DNA from: Oceanicola sp. D3
Lineage (GTDB): Bacteria > Pseudomonadota > Alphaproteobacteria > Rhodobacterales > Rhodobacteraceae
DNA length: 64,000 nucleotides
Direction of reading: 5' to 3'
Assembly: GCF_006351965.1 (NCBI RefSeq)
Contig: NZ_CP040932.1
Coordinates: forward strand, 1,302,001-1,366,000
The notes beneath the pieces were generated by a model that worked only from the letters and a program-made list of their open reading frames with translations, had not been told where the DNA came from and searched no databases. Every line of letters starts with the position of its first letter. Position 1 is the stretch's first letter. Below are positions 25,588-35,118 of this stretch, one piece after another. The translations under genes and the position numbers were made by a program.

Positions 25588-26232
25588 ATGAGAATTTCGA
25601 GGGATGGGCGGCTCTTGCGGCTTGGCGTTGCCGCCCTTGCGGCTGTGATGCTTGCGGGCTGCGTGCCGCCGGAACAGGCGTCTTCGGGAAAAGGTGCGCG
25701 CTGGCAGGATGCGCTGGCCGCCTTCGAGGAAGGGTGCCTCGCTTCCATGGGCAGCATTAGTAGTGCGCACAGGGCCTTCAAAAGGCATGGCATCAGATAC
25801 CTGTCAGCCTACAATGGCGAGACATCGGAGGGCATCGGCTTGTATACTGCACGCACGCGAATTCAGGCTGGTCCACCCATCCCGGGTGACCGGACTTGGG
25901 ATGCCCGGCTTTACGGCTGCTCAATTCAATCGGTTGGCTTGGGGAGCAGGGATGCAGTCGAACCTGTCCGGATGGCTTTGGCGCGCTATGGCTATCAGCC
26001 GATAAAGCCGCTCTCGCTCGGCGACTCTACAAATCTGCCTTCTCGATCTGGATACTTGAGCTTCCGTGGCGAGTATCAGCGCAACGGAGAGCGGTTTGTC
26101 ATTCGGCTTGCGGAGGCCAAGGCGAATACCCCTCCGGGCACTATAACTAATGGAGATGTGGTCTATCGGCGCGGCAACGCGCGCACGATATTCCAGATAG
26201 AATCTCTGAAGATACCGCCAAAGCCGATGTGA
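25588..26232 (+). CDS. Putative lipoprotein of unknown function
   Basis: 214 residues. Signal sequence with lipobox LAGC (Cys25), so membrane-anchored. The mature part has three cysteines (C25, and one each in EEGCLAS and YGCSIQ) and alternating short motifs suggesting a beta-rich fold. No family recognised. GC content is lower than neighbours. It is divergent from the sigma gene and could belong to its regulon, but this is only positional. Confidence 0.7.
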   Translation: MRISRDGRLLRLGVAALAAVMLAGCVPPEQASSGKGARWQDALAAFEEGCLASMGSISSAHRAFKRHGIRYLSAYNGETSEGIGLYTARTRIQAGPPIPGDRTWDARLYGCSIQSVGLGSRDAVEPVRMALARYGYQPIKPLSLGDSTNLPSRSGYLSFRGEYQRNGERFVIRLAEAKANTPPGTITNGDVVYRRGNARTIFQIESLKIPPKPM

Positions 26233-26251
26233 GGCTGCGAGCGAAGGCCGC

Positions 26252-26806
26252 TCACTCCGCCTTCCACTTGATCGAACAGCCCATCGACGGCACTTGCTCT
26301 TCTGGCCCTTTGCCGGTGGTGGCCACTTGCATCATGGCTTCGACCAGCTCGCGCGGGGCGTCGGCGGGGGCCGCTTTTTTGCCGAAGGCGTCGAGGCGGC
26401 CGCGATACTGCAATTCACCTGCGGAATTGTAGCCGAAAAAGTCTGGCGTGCAGACGGCACCATAGGCCCGGGCGACCTCTTGGCTTTCGTCATGAAGGTA
26501 GGGGAAGGGGAAGGCATGTGCCTTGGCGAATTCGGCCATTTTCTCGAAACTGTCGGCGGGGTGGCTGGTGGCGTCATTGGCGCAGATCGCGGCCACGCCA
26601 ATGCCTGCGGTTTGCAGGGTTTGTGCATCCATCACCAGCCGCTCGATGATGCCCTTCACATAGGGGCAGTGGTTGCAGATGAAGATCAGCACGGTGCCCT
26701 TTTCGCCGGCCACATCGGCCAGGCTCCAGGTTTTGCCATCGGTGCTGGGCAGGGAAAAGTCGGGCGCTTTTGCGCCGAAGTCGCAGGTGGGGGGCTGTGC
26801 GGCCAT
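26252..26806 (-). CDS. Thioredoxin-family redoxin (AhpC/TSA-like)
   Basis: 184-residue cytosolic protein. The thioredoxin-fold start APDFSLPSTDGKTWSLADV leads to an active-site CxxC written C44-N-H-C47 (FICNHCPYV). The CNHCPYV variant is typical of a subgroup of small redoxins. It probably reduces disulfides or peroxides; the partner is unknown. Confidence 0.9.
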   Translation of the reverse strand: MAAQPPTCDFGAKAPDFSLPSTDGKTWSLADVAGEKGTVLIFICNHCPYVKGIIERLVMDAQTLQTAGIGVAAICANDATSHPADSFEKMAEFAKAHAFPFPYLHDESQEVARAYGAVCTPDFFGYNSAGELQYRGRLDAFGKKAAPADAPRELVEAMMQVATTGKGPEEQVPSMGCSIKWKAE

Positions 26807-26928
26807 GGGGATCCTCCGGTGTTCGTTTCGAGCAGAGCCTAGGGCACTGGTGCGCGGTGTCGAGGGGGCTCATCCGCCCTTCGAGGCGTCTTCGCCCATG
26901 CGATGAGCGGCCCCGGAGGGCCGAAGAG

Positions 26929-27399
26929 CTACCCGTCTTTCACCACTTCGAGGGCAACGAAGGAGGAGGTGGAGGCGACGTGGGGCAGTTCGGAGAGCTT
27001 TTCGCCCATGACTTCGCGGTAGCTGGCCACGTCCTGCGTGCGCACCTTCAGCAGGTAGTCGAAGCCTGAGGCGATCATGTGGCATTCTTCCACCTCGGTC
27101 AGCCGGGCGACGGCGGCGTTGAAGGCCTTGAGCGCCTTTTCGCGGGTGTCGGTGAGGCGGACCTGCACGAAGGTGACGCAGCCGAGCCCGAGTTTGGGCC
27201 AGCTCAGGGTGGCGTGGTAGCCGGTGATCAGCCCGGCCTCTTCCAGCCGTCGCACGCGGGCGAGCACCGGGGTTTTGGAGAGGCCGACGCGGCGGGCGAG
27301 TTCTGTCATCGAGAGGCGGGCATCGCTGGCCAGCTCGCGGATGATAGATTCGTCCAGCGTGTCGAGGTCGAGCGCTGCGTTTGGTCCGATCTTCTGCAT
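26929..27399 (-). CDS. putR: Lrp/AsnC-family regulator of proline use
   Basis: 156 residues. N-terminal winged helix-turn-helix (LDESIIRELASDARLSMTELARRVGLSKTPVLARVRRLEEAGLI as one block, residues 12-55) and a C-terminal RAM ligand-binding domain (TFVQVRLTD...). Divergent from putA across 75 bases, the classic arrangement of PutR in alphaproteobacteria, which activates putA with proline. ATG 27399 matches family length. Confidence 0.88.
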   Translation of the reverse strand: MQKIGPNAALDLDTLDESIIRELASDARLSMTELARRVGLSKTPVLARVRRLEEAGLITGYHATLSWPKLGLGCVTFVQVRLTDTREKALKAFNAAVARLTEVEECHMIASGFDYLLKVRTQDVASYREVMGEKLSELPHVASTSSFVALEVVKDG

Positions 27400-27474
27400 G
27401 TTTTTGATCCGTTTGGCGGGTGGGTCGGCCAAATTTAGACACATCGTCTGCGGAAAAGGAATGATAATCGCCCC
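27400..27474. promoter_or_regulatory. putR-putA divergent promoter
   Basis: The 75-base gap must hold both promoters and the Lrp-type sites. An AT-rich core (CCAAATTTAGAC, 27429-27440) and an AAAAGGA tract at 27454-27460 are visible; the latter may be the putA ribosome-binding site, though 14 bases from the ATG. No clear palindrome. Confidence 0.4.
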
Positions 27475-30400
27475 ATGAGCATCCTATCCTTCACCCCCGC
27501 CACAGGTGCCGCGCTGCGGCAGATTGATGACCTCAAGCACCAGCCGGAACCGGATCTGGTGGCCCGGCTTGTGGATGCGGCGGCGCTGGATGGCGCGGCG
27601 CGGGCGCAGATTTCGGCCAGCGGTGCCGATCTGGTGCGGCGCATCCGCAGCGATGCCCGGCCCGGGTTGATGGAGGTGTTCCTCGCTGAATACGGCCTGT
27701 CGACCGATGAGGGCGTGGCGCTGATGTGCCTTGCCGAGGCGCTGCTGCGGGTGCCGGATTCGGAAACCATCGACGATCTGATCGAAGACAAGATTGCCCC
27801 CTCTGACTGGGGCCGCCACATCGGCAAGAGCGCTTCGCCGCTGGTCAATGCGTCCACATGGGGCCTGTTTCTTACCGGCAAGGTGCTGGATGAGCGCCCC
27901 GGTATCGCCACCCGGCTGCGCGGGGCGGTGAAGCGGCTGGGCGAGCCGGTGATCCGCGCCGCGGTGGGCCGCGCGATGCGCGAGATGGGCCGCCAGTTTG
28001 TGCTGGGCGAGAGCATTGGCGCGGCGATGAAGCGGGCCAGTGGGATGGAGGCGAAGGGCTACACCTACAGCTACGACATGCTGGGCGAGGCGGCGATGAC
28101 CCGGGCCGATGCCGAGGGCTATGCCAAGGCCTACGCTGACGCGATTGCGGCGATTGCCACGAACTGCAAAGGCGCGATGGCCGAGAACCCGGGCATTTCG
28201 GTGAAGCTCTCGGCGCTGCATCCGCGCTACGAGGTGGCAAAGCAGGCGCAGGTGATGGAGGAATTGGTGCCGGTTGTCACCCGGCTGGCGCGGCAAGCGG
28301 CAGAGGCGGGCATGGGCTTTGCCATCGACGCCGAAGAGGCCGACCGGCTGGTGCTTTCGCTCAAGGTGATCGAGGCGGTGCTGGCCGATGAGGCGCTGGC
28401 GGGCTGGGATGGCTTTGGCGTGGTGGTGCAGGCCTATGGCCGCCGTGCGGGGGCGGTGCTGGACTGGCTTCATGGGCTCGCGGAGCAGCTTGGCCGTCGG
28501 ATCACCGTGCGGCTGGTGAAGGGTGCTTATTGGGACAGCGAGATCAAGCATGCGCAGGTGGAGGGGCTGGAAGACTTTCCGGTGTTCACCGCCAAACCGG
28601 CGACCGACATCAGCTACATTGCCTGCGCCCGCAAGCTGCTCGCGATGACGGACCGGATCTATCCGCAGTTTGCGACCCACAACGCCCATACGGTGGCCGC
28701 CGTGCTGCACATGGCCGAGGGTCTCCCGCGCAGCGCTTTCGAGTTTCAGCGGCTGCACGGGATGGGCGAGCGGCTGCATGACCTCGTGCTGGCCGACAAC
28801 GGCACCCATTGCCGGATTTACGCGCCTGTGGGCACTCACAAGGACCTGCTGGCCTATCTCGTGCGGCGGCTACTGGAGAACGGGGCGAACTCGTCCTTCG
28901 TGAACCAGATCGTGGATGAGAGCGTGCCGCCCGAGATGGTTGCTGCCTGTCCTTTCGAGGCGTGGGACGGCACGCGGGCAAGCATTCCGACCGGGCCGGA
29001 GGTGTTTCCGGGCCGGAAGAACTCTCGCGGGTTCGACCTGAGCGATGTGGGCACGTTGGAGCAGGTGGGCGCGGCGATTGCCGGGGCCAAGCCGGTGGGG
29101 CCGGTCGCCGATGCCAGTGCCGAGAAGGTCGAGGCGGCCCTGGGCACCGCGCGCGCGTGGGATGCGCCGGTGGCCGAGCGGGCCGAGGTGCTGCGCCGTG
29201 CGGCGGATCTGTATGAGCGGGATTACGGGGCGCTTTTTGCGGTGCTCATCGAAGAAGCGGGCAAGACGCTGCCGGATGCGGTGGGCGAGCTGCGCGAGGC
29301 GGTGGACTTTTTGCGGTATTACGCGGGCGAGGCGGTGGAGGCCGAGGCGCGGGGCGTTTTTGCCTGCATCAGCCCCTGGAACTTTCCGCTGGCGATTTTC
29401 ACCGGGCAGGTGGCGGCGGCGCTGGCCTCGGGCAACGGAGTTCTGGCCAAGCCCGCCGAGCAGACGCCCCGGATTGCGGCGGCGGCGGTGGACTTGCTGC
29501 ACGAGGCCGGGGTGCCTGCGGAGGTGCTTCAGCTGGTGCCCGGCGACGGGGCCGTGGTGGGCGCGGCGATCACCTCTGACGCCCGTGTAAGCGGCGTGGC
29601 CTTCACCGGCTCCACCGCCACGGCCAAGGCGATTGCGCGGGCGATGGCCAAGGGCATGGCACCGGGCACGCCGCTGATTGCCGAAACCGGCGGGCTGAAC
29701 GCCATGATCGTCGACAGCACGGCTCTGCCGCAGCAGGCGGTGCGCGATGTGGTGGCCTCGGCCTTCCAATCTGCCGGGCAACGCTGTTCGGCGCTGCGCT
29801 GCCTTTACGTGCAGGAGGACGTGGCGGACAGCTTCATCGAGATGCTGACCGGCGCGATGGATGCGCTGGCGGTAGGCGACCCGGGGATGCTGCACACCGA
29901 TGTGGGGCCGGTGATTGACGCCGAGGCGGCGGGAGAGATCCGCGCCTATGTGGAGGCAGCGAAGGCCGAGGGGCGGCTGGTGAAGCAGCTCGAAGCGCCG
30001 GATGGCAATTTCGTGGGGCCCGCGCTGATCGAGGTGGGCGGGATTGCCGACCTTGGCGGGCGTGAGGTGTTTGGGCCAGTGCTGCATGTGGCGCGGTTCA
30101 AGGCCGGGCAGATCCGGAAGGTGGTGCAGGATATCAACGCGCAGGGCTATGGGCTGACCTTTGGGCTGCATACGCGGATTGATACGCGGGTGCAGGTGGT
30201 GTCGGACGCGGTGGAGGCGGGCAATGTCTATGTGAACCGCAACCAGATCGGCGCGATCGTGGGCAGCCAGCCGTTTGGCGGCGAGGGTTTGTCGGGCACC
30301 GGGCCGAAGGCGGGCGGGCCGCATTATTTGCCGCGGTTCCGCAAGGGCGGCGCTGTGGAACGGCCAGCAGAGATGATCGAGATGCCCGGCCCGACGGGCG

Positions 30401-30738
30401 AGGCGAACCGGCTGCGGATGGTGCCGCGCGGTGGCGTTGTGTGCTGCGGGCCGGACACGCGCGCGCAAGTGGGGGCCGTTGAAGCGCTGGGCGGGCGCGC
30501 CGTGGTGGCGACGGTCGCGGAGGCGCTGGCGCGCGACGCACTGTCGGCGCTGCTGTTCTGGGGCGAGGAGGCGGAGGCGCGGGAGATTGCGGTGAAGCTG
30601 GCCGAGCGCGACGGGCCGGTGGTGGCGCTGGTGCGCGGGATGCCTGACGTGGGGCACGTGATGCATGAGCGGCACCTTTGCGTGGATACCACGGCGGCGG
30701 GAGGCAATGCGGCGCTGCTGGCGGCGGTGTCGGAATAG
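27475..30738 (+). CDS. putA: Bifunctional proline dehydrogenase / glutamate-semialdehyde dehydrogenase
   Basis: 1087 residues. Oxidises proline to P5C with FAD, then glutamate semialdehyde to glutamate with NAD+. The PRODH barrel (about 100-460) shows [12 protein letters not shown] and [13 protein letters not shown]. The ALDH domain (about 530-980) has E737 in AETGG and Cys771 in GQRCSALRC. No N-terminal ribbon-helix-helix domain is present, unlike E. coli PutA, so DNA binding is left to PutR. The short tail after 1000 is a remnant-like ALDH-superfamily end. Ends before a shared palindromic repeat. Confidence 0.97.
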   Translation: MSILSFTPATGAALRQIDDLKHQPEPDLVARLVDAAALDGAARAQISASGADLVRRIRSDARPGLMEVFLAEYGLSTDEGVALMCLAEALLRVPDSETIDDLIEDKIAPSDWGRHIGKSASPLVNASTWGLFLTGKVLDERPGIATRLRGAVKRLGEPVIRAAVGRAMREMGRQFVLGESIGAAMKRASGMEAKGYTYSYDMLGEAAMTRADAEGYAKAYADAIAAIATNCKGAMAENPGISVKLSALHPRYEVAKQAQVMEELVPVVTRLARQAAEAGMGFAIDAEEADRLVLSLKVIEAVLADEALAGWDGFGVVVQAYGRRAGAVLDWLHGLAEQLGRRITVRLVKGAYWDSEIKHAQVEGLEDFPVFTAKPATDISYIACARKLLAMTDRIYPQFATHNAHTVAAVLHMAEGLPRSAFEFQRLHGMGERLHDLVLADNGTHCRIYAPVGTHKDLLAYLVRRLLENGANSSFVNQIVDESVPPEMVAACPFEAWDGTRASIPTGPEVFPGRKNSRGFDLSDVGTLEQVGAAIAGAKPVGPVADASAEKVEAALGTARAWDAPVAERAEVLRRAADLYERDYGALFAVLIEEAGKTLPDAVGELREAVDFLRYYAGEAVEAEARGVFACISPWNFPLAIFTGQVAAALASGNGVLAKPAEQTPRIAAAAVDLLHEAGVPAEVLQLVPGDGAVVGAAITSDARVSGVAFTGSTATAKAIARAMAKGMAPGTPLIAETGGLNAMIVDSTALPQQAVRDVVASAFQSAGQRCSALRCLYVQEDVADSFIEMLTGAMDALAVGDPGMLHTDVGPVIDAEAAGEIRAYVEAAKAEGRLVKQLEAPDGNFVGPALIEVGGIADLGGREVFGPVLHVARFKAGQIRKVVQDINAQGYGLTFGLHTRIDTRVQVVSDAVEAGNVYVNRNQIGAIVGSQPFGGEGLSGTGPKAGGPHYLPRFRKGGAVERPAEMIEMPGPTGEANRLRMVPRGGVVCCGPDTRAQVGAVEALGGRAVVATVAEALARDALSALLFWGEEAEAREIAVKLAERDGPVVALVRGMPDVGHVMHERHLCVDTTAAGGNAALLAAVSE

Positions 30739-30750
30739 GGGCGGGCGAGT

Positions 30751-30778
30751 GGTGGGCAGATAGATTGCCCACCCTACG
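30751..30778. repeat. GGTGGGCA-TGCCCACC palindromic repeat
   Basis: Palindrome GGTGGGCA (30751-30758), 7-base loop, TGCCCACC (30766-30773), then CTACG. It lies between convergent putA and dctM and is a third locus of the repeat seen at 3617 and 16769. Confidence 0.75.
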
Positions 30779-30789
30779 GTGTCAGACCG

Positions 30790-32082
30790 TCAGCGCATCG
30801 TTTCGGGCAGCCAGAGCACCAGGGCCGGGAAGGCGACCAGTAGCACGAGCCGTGCGATGTCCATCAGCACGAAAGGGGTGACGCCCCGGAAGATCTTTGT
30901 CAGCGGCACTTCGCGGGCGATGGAGTTGATGACGAAGACGTTCATCCCCACCGGCGGGGTAATGAGCCCCAGCTCAACCGTCATCACGATAATGACGCCG
31001 AACCAGATCGGGTCGAAGCCCATCGCGGTGACGACGGGGAAGACGATGGGCACCATGAGGATGATCATCGCCATCGCGTCGAGGATGCAGCCGAGCAGCA
31101 CGAAGGCGATGAGGATCACGGCGAGGGTGCCGTAGGTGCCGATGTCGAGGCTGACCAGCCATTCGGTCACCTTCTGCGGCGCGCGGGTGACGGCGAGGAA
31201 GTAGCCGAAGAGGATGGCGCCTATCAGGATGGTGTAGATGGCGACCGAGGTGCGCAGCGCTTCGATCAGCGAGTTCAGCAAGGCGCGGGCCGAGAGCTTG
31301 CCACGCCCGATGCCGATGAGGGCGGTGAGCAGCGAGCCGACGGCGGCGGCTTCTGTCGCCGTTGCCACGCCCATGTAGATCGAGCCGATGATGGCGATGA
31401 AGAGCAGCAGCACCGCCCAGATGCCCTTGAGCGCGGCCAGCGCGGGGCGCAGCGCGAAGGTACCGGAGGCGGGCAGGATGCGGCCGTAGGCGAGGCGCAC
31501 GGTGAGCATGTACATCAGCACCGCCAGCAGGCCCGGCACGACGCCCGCGATGAAGAGCTTGCCCACGTCCTGCTCGGTGATGAAGCCGTAGACGGCGAGC
31601 ACCACCGAGGGCGGGATGAGGATGCCCAGCGTGCCGCCTGCGGCGATGACGCCGGTGGAGACGTGATCGGGGTAGTTCTCGCGACGCATTTCGGGGAGGG
31701 CGATCTTGGTCATGGTCGCCGCCGTGGCCACCGAGGAGCCGCAGATCGCGGCGAAGCCCGCGCAGGCCCCGATGGTGGAGAGCGCGAGGCCGCCGCGAAA
31801 CTGGCCGAGCCACTTTTGGCCCGCCCGGAACAGCTCTGACGACATGCCGGAGTTGGTGGCCAGCACCCCCATCAGCACGAAAAAGGGGATGAGGGTGAGG
31901 TTGAAGTCGGTCACCACGCGCAGCGGCGACTGGGCCAGCAGGTTGAGCGCGGGTTTCAGGCCGGTGATGCCGGCAAAGCCGAAGACGCCGACCAGCCCCA
32001 TGGCCACGCCGATGGGCACCCGAAGGAGGATCATGGCGAAGAGGGCGGCGAAGCCTGCGATGGCGATGAGGTCGGGGGTCAT
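30790..32082 (-). CDS. TRAP transporter large permease (DctM), system 1
   Basis: 430 residues, 12 or so membrane helices, with typical DctM motifs (RVPIGVAMGLVG, AICGSSVATAATMTKIALPEM, GGTLGILIPPSVVLAVYG). Symporter subunit that drives organic-acid uptake with Na+. ATG 32082 begins the first helix. It belongs with the DctQ and DctP genes upstream, but an unusual 268-base gap separates it from dctQ. Confidence 0.92.
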   Translation of the reverse strand: MTPDLIAIAGFAALFAMILLRVPIGVAMGLVGVFGFAGITGLKPALNLLAQSPLRVVTDFNLTLIPFFVLMGVLATNSGMSSELFRAGQKWLGQFRGGLALSTIGACAGFAAICGSSVATAATMTKIALPEMRRENYPDHVSTGVIAAGGTLGILIPPSVVLAVYGFITEQDVGKLFIAGVVPGLLAVLMYMLTVRLAYGRILPASGTFALRPALAALKGIWAVLLLFIAIIGSIYMGVATATEAAAVGSLLTALIGIGRGKLSARALLNSLIEALRTSVAIYTILIGAILFGYFLAVTRAPQKVTEWLVSLDIGTYGTLAVILIAFVLLGCILDAMAMIILMVPIVFPVVTAMGFDPIWFGVIIVMTVELGLITPPVGMNVFVINSIAREVPLTKIFRGVTPFVLMDIARLVLLVAFPALVLWLPETMR

Positions 32083-32350
32083 AGGGTGGGGCCTTCGGCG
32101 CGTCGGGGTGCGGGACAGGGAACGGGAGCCGGACGAGCGCCGGGCCGGGGGGTGGCGCTGCAACGGCAGGTCGGGTGCGCTTTATGGTTGGGTGGTCTTC
32201 GGACGGTCGAGAAATGGGCAAACGGCCAGGAAGCGCCAGCCCGCGGGCCGGGCCGGCGCTCGACCGGCGCCTTCGGCTTGAGTCCGGTCGGGCCGGTGCT
32301 CGCACGGCGGCTGCGCCGTGATTCCGTGCGGGGTGGCGCCTCGGTAGACG
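32083..32350. other. GC-rich non-coding spacer inside a TRAP operon
   Basis: 268 bases between dctQ and dctM, which usually touch or overlap. The spacer is extremely GC-rich, with several hairpins such as CACGGCG (32303-32309) / CGCCGTG (32314-32320) and repeated CCGGCGC words near 32254-32270. No convincing gene. It may set the Q:M ratio or be a repeat insertion. Confidence 0.5.
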
Positions 32351-32872
32351 TCATTCCACATGCTCCTCGGCGCTGTCGAAATGATCCAGCGAGCCGTGGC
32401 CGAAGAGGATGATGAGCAGGCGGGCGGTGATAGTGGCGAGACTCACGGCCACCCCGGCCCAGATCAGGGCCATCAGCGGCCAGGCGGGCAGGCGCAGGTC
32501 CATCGTGGCCTCGCCGGAGCCCGCCGCGGATGTCACCCTTCCCAGCAGCTTCCACGCGAGAAGCGCCGTGAAGAAGAGCAGCACCGACCAGGCGAGCGCA
32601 TCGAGCCAGCGCCGCACCGGGGTGGGCAGGGCCTCGGCCAGCAGGTCGACCTTGATGTGCGAGCCGCGAAAGCCGACGCAGGCGAAGCCCCACATGATCG
32701 CAGCCCCCAGAAGGTAGCGCGAGAGGTCGAAGGCATCGGGCAGGGGCCAGGCGAAGAGATAGCGGGTGACGGCGGAGACCACCACGAGCAGGGTGATGAA
32801 GCCCATCATCACGCCGGCCACGATCTCGACCCAGTGGGAAAAGCGCTCGAGGGCGCGTTGCATGTTGCGCAT
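32351..32872 (-). CDS. TRAP transporter small permease (DctQ), system 1
   Basis: 173 residues with four membrane helices. Family pattern: LVVVSAVTRYLF in helix 1 and the conserved segment GSHIKVDLL near residue 70. It pairs with DctM. 56 bases downstream of dctP on the same strand. Confidence 0.88.
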   Translation of the reverse strand: MRNMQRALERFSHWVEIVAGVMMGFITLLVVVSAVTRYLFAWPLPDAFDLSRYLLGAAIMWGFACVGFRGSHIKVDLLAEALPTPVRRWLDALAWSVLLFFTALLAWKLLGRVTSAAGSGEATMDLRLPAWPLMALIWAGVAVSLATITARLLIILFGHGSLDHFDSAEEHVE

Positions 32873-32928
32873 GGAATCAGCCGGGGTTCAGCCGGGCGGC
32901 ACGGGGTGCGTGCCGCCCGGAAGGTTGC

Positions 32929-33939
32929 TCAGAAGCGCGCGTCGTTGGCGTCGAGCGCGTCGAGGTAGCCCTGGTAGATCGCCTCGGCATTATCGCCCGC
33001 CTCGGATTTCCAGGTGTCGATCAGCGGCGCGGCGGCGTCTTTCCACATCTGCACCTGCTCCTCGGTCGGCACGTTCACGGAGTGGCCAGACCCTTCGGCC
33101 AGGGCCTTGTCGCGGCCAGAGGCCTCGTTTTCGGCCCAGCCTTCGGAGAACTTCTGGCTCCACTCCGGCGTGCAGTGATCGTCGAGCACCGCCTTCAGGT
33201 CGTCGGGCATGCCGTTGTAGGTGTCCCAGTTGATCAGCAGGAGCTGGGCGGAGACGTAGAAAGGCATGTCGAGGTGCTGCTTCAGCTCGCTGTCGATGCC
33301 GAAGATCCAGACCGAGTTCCACGGGAAGGTCATGGCATCTGCCGCGCCGTTGGCGATGGCCTCGCGGGCCTCGGGGGCGGGCACCTGCACCGGGCCGCCG
33401 CCGAGCATGGAAACAAAGCGGGACATGGTGGCGTGGGCAGGGCGCACGTTGAGGCCGTTCACGTCACCGGGCTCGAGGATCGGCTCCTTGGAGTGGAAGG
33501 TGCCGGGATCATGCGGGTTGGCGAGGCAGAACTTGACGTCCTTCATCTCTTCCTCGGCGATCGGCGCATACCACTCGTGCATGGCTTTTGCGCCGCGCTG
33601 GGCGTTGTCCATGTGGAAGGGGATCTCGATCAGTGAGTAGATCGGGAAGCGCCCGGCCTGGTAGCCCGGGTTGGTGTAGGAAATGTCGGCAATGCCGTCG
33701 CGGGCCATGTCATAGTGGTCGGGCGCGGCGCCGAGCTGCTGGGCGGGGAAGATCTGCACGTCGATCCGCCCGCCGGAGGCCTCCTTGAGGGACTCGACCC
33801 AGGGTTCGATGCCCAGCGTCTGGATCGGGTGGGTCGGCGGCACCCAGTGGGCGAGGCGCAGGGTGACCTCCTGCGCGGATGCGGTGGTGGTGCTCAGGGC
33901 AGCGAGCGCCGCCCCTGCAAGCAGGGCTTTGAGTTTCAT
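32929..33939 (-). CDS. TRAP transporter solute-binding protein (DctP), system 1
   Basis: 336-residue periplasmic receptor with a Sec signal peptide (residues 1-22). DctP-fold segments include LRLAHWVPPTHPIQTLGIEPW and LKEASGGRIDVQIFPAQQLG, and the carboxylate-binding region around LNVRPAHATMSRFVSML, where R166-type arginine would bind the substrate. Substrate unknown. First gene of the minus-strand TRAP operon. Confidence 0.92.
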   Translation of the reverse strand: MKLKALLAGAALAALSTTTASAQEVTLRLAHWVPPTHPIQTLGIEPWVESLKEASGGRIDVQIFPAQQLGAAPDHYDMARDGIADISYTNPGYQAGRFPIYSLIEIPFHMDNAQRGAKAMHEWYAPIAEEEMKDVKFCLANPHDPGTFHSKEPILEPGDVNGLNVRPAHATMSRFVSMLGGGPVQVPAPEAREAIANGAADAMTFPWNSVWIFGIDSELKQHLDMPFYVSAQLLLINWDTYNGMPDDLKAVLDDHCTPEWSQKFSEGWAENEASGRDKALAEGSGHSVNVPTEEQVQMWKDAAAPLIDTWKSEAGDNAEAIYQGYLDALDANDARF

Positions 33940-34145
33940 CGGTTTTCTCCTCCCGTGGCGCCGGGGCTCCTCTCCCCTTGGTGGCGCGGTTGTGTGGCGC
34001 GGAATCGCTGTGCTCCGCTGTGGGGAAGAATTGCTTATATCTTATAACTATTCAATGGAGTTTGCGGAAATCGGGGCAAGCGGGCGGCGGGACAAGTCCC
34101 GCCCTGTGGGGTGTTGCACGAGGAGCCTTCGTCGGAAGCGGCGGA
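33940..34145. promoter_or_regulatory. Probable promoter region of TRAP system 1
   Basis: 206 bases between the RpiR gene and dctP. An AT-rich core, TTGCTTATATCTTATAACTA at 34031-34050, stands out in GC-rich surroundings and is the likely promoter of dctP. A tight hairpin GGCGGGAC-AA-GTCCCGCC (34086-34103) lies between this and the RpiR stop and may end the RpiR transcript. Confidence 0.45.
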
Positions 34146-35024
34146 CTAGCCCCGGAAGATCTTGCTGGCGCCGATCATGCCTTCGAGGGTCGAAATCCGC
34201 TCGGCGGAAGAGCGGGCGGCGCGGGTTTGCACCTCTGCCACCAGCGCTTCGATGAGCAGGTTGATGGCGAGGGTGGAATCCCATGCGGAGGGCACCTCGA
34301 CCATCGCGCGGAAGACGTGGGCCGCGTGACGCTCGATCGGCGAGCCCCATGCGTCGGTGAAGAGCACCACTTCGGCGCCCGCTTCCACCGCCAAGCCGGC
34401 CAGCTTTTCCAGCTCGCGCTCGTAGCGGCGGATATCGAAGACCACCAGTACCGCCTCGGGGCCCATATCGAGCAGGGCCTGCGGCCAGACGGAGGGCGAA
34501 CTGTCGAGCAGGGTCACGCCGGGGCGGATGATTTGCAGGTGGTTGAAAAAGTAATGCGCGTTGGAGCGGGTGATCCGACCGCCGAGCAGATGCAGGCGGC
34601 GGGCCGGGTCGGAGAGCAGGGCGGCGACGGCATCGAAGGTGGCAAGGTCGAGCCGGTCGAGGGTGCGGTTGATGTTGGCGGCCACGGCCTCGGTGAAGCG
34701 GGCGATGATGTGATCGCCCGGGCGGGGCCCGACTTCGAGCTTGGCCAGCGGGCGCTTCATCCGGGCGGCGATTTCTTCGCGGATGGCGTCTTGCAGGTCT
34801 GGGAAGCCATCGAACCCGAGTTTGCGGGCGAGGCGAATGATGGTGGGGGTGGATACCTCCGCCGCCTCGGCCAGCCGGGTGATCGACTGGAGCCCGGCGA
34901 CGAGGGAATCATCGAGCAGCACCGCAGAGAGCTTGCGTTCGGCGGCGGTCAGCTCTGCCTGTTTTTCCTTCAGCAGGTCACGGATCAGCGGCTTCGGGTG
35001 CAGAGGTTGTTCCTTTCGGTACAT
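34146..35024 (-). CDS. MurR/RpiR-family transcriptional regulator
   Basis: 292 residues. N-terminal HTH_6 domain (residues 10-85: LTAAERKLSAVLLDD...STPTIIRLARKLGFDGFPDLQ) and C-terminal SIS phosphosugar-type domain (about 130-260: RRLHLLGGRITRSNAHYFFNHL). It sits between two TRAP systems and is divergent from the catabolic operon. The inverted repeat at 35048 is its likely operator. RpiR proteins usually repress catabolic genes until a ligand binds the SIS domain. Confidence 0.9.
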   Translation of the reverse strand: MYRKEQPLHPKPLIRDLLKEKQAELTAAERKLSAVLLDDSLVAGLQSITRLAEAAEVSTPTIIRLARKLGFDGFPDLQDAIREEIAARMKRPLAKLEVGPRPGDHIIARFTEAVAANINRTLDRLDLATFDAVAALLSDPARRLHLLGGRITRSNAHYFFNHLQIIRPGVTLLDSSPSVWPQALLDMGPEAVLVVFDIRRYERELEKLAGLAVEAGAEVVLFTDAWGSPIERHAAHVFRAMVEVPSAWDSTLAINLLIEALVAEVQTRAARSSAERISTLEGMIGASKIFRG

Positions 35025-35047
35025 CTGGAGGGCGAATGTAGGGAATG

Positions 35048-35085
35048 CTACAGGAAAAATCTTGACATGCTACAAATTCCTGTAG
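35048..35085. promoter_or_regulatory. Inverted-repeat operator over the operon promoter
   Basis: Perfect 9-base inverted repeat CTACAGGAA (35048-35056) / TTCCTGTAG (35077-35085), with a third related word GCTACA at 35069-35074. A TTGACA box (35062-35067) lies inside it, so a bound repressor would block the plus-strand promoter. Best candidate site for the RpiR regulator. Confidence 0.65.
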
Positions 35086-35118
35086 TGATGATTACGAAAT
35101 CTCACACGGGGGACGACA

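Noticed and set aside
26908-26923. CGGCCC-CGGA-GGGCCG hairpin after putR as a terminator
   Set aside because: Only a 6-base stem and no T-run follows on the minus strand.
27484-30675. Long minus-strand frames opposite putA
   Set aside because: putA is unmistakable on the plus strand, and these frames have no family features.
34086-34103. Intrinsic terminator after the RpiR gene
   Set aside because: The stem is perfect but the loop is only two bases and no T-run follows in the direction of transcription; mentioned only as a hairpin.
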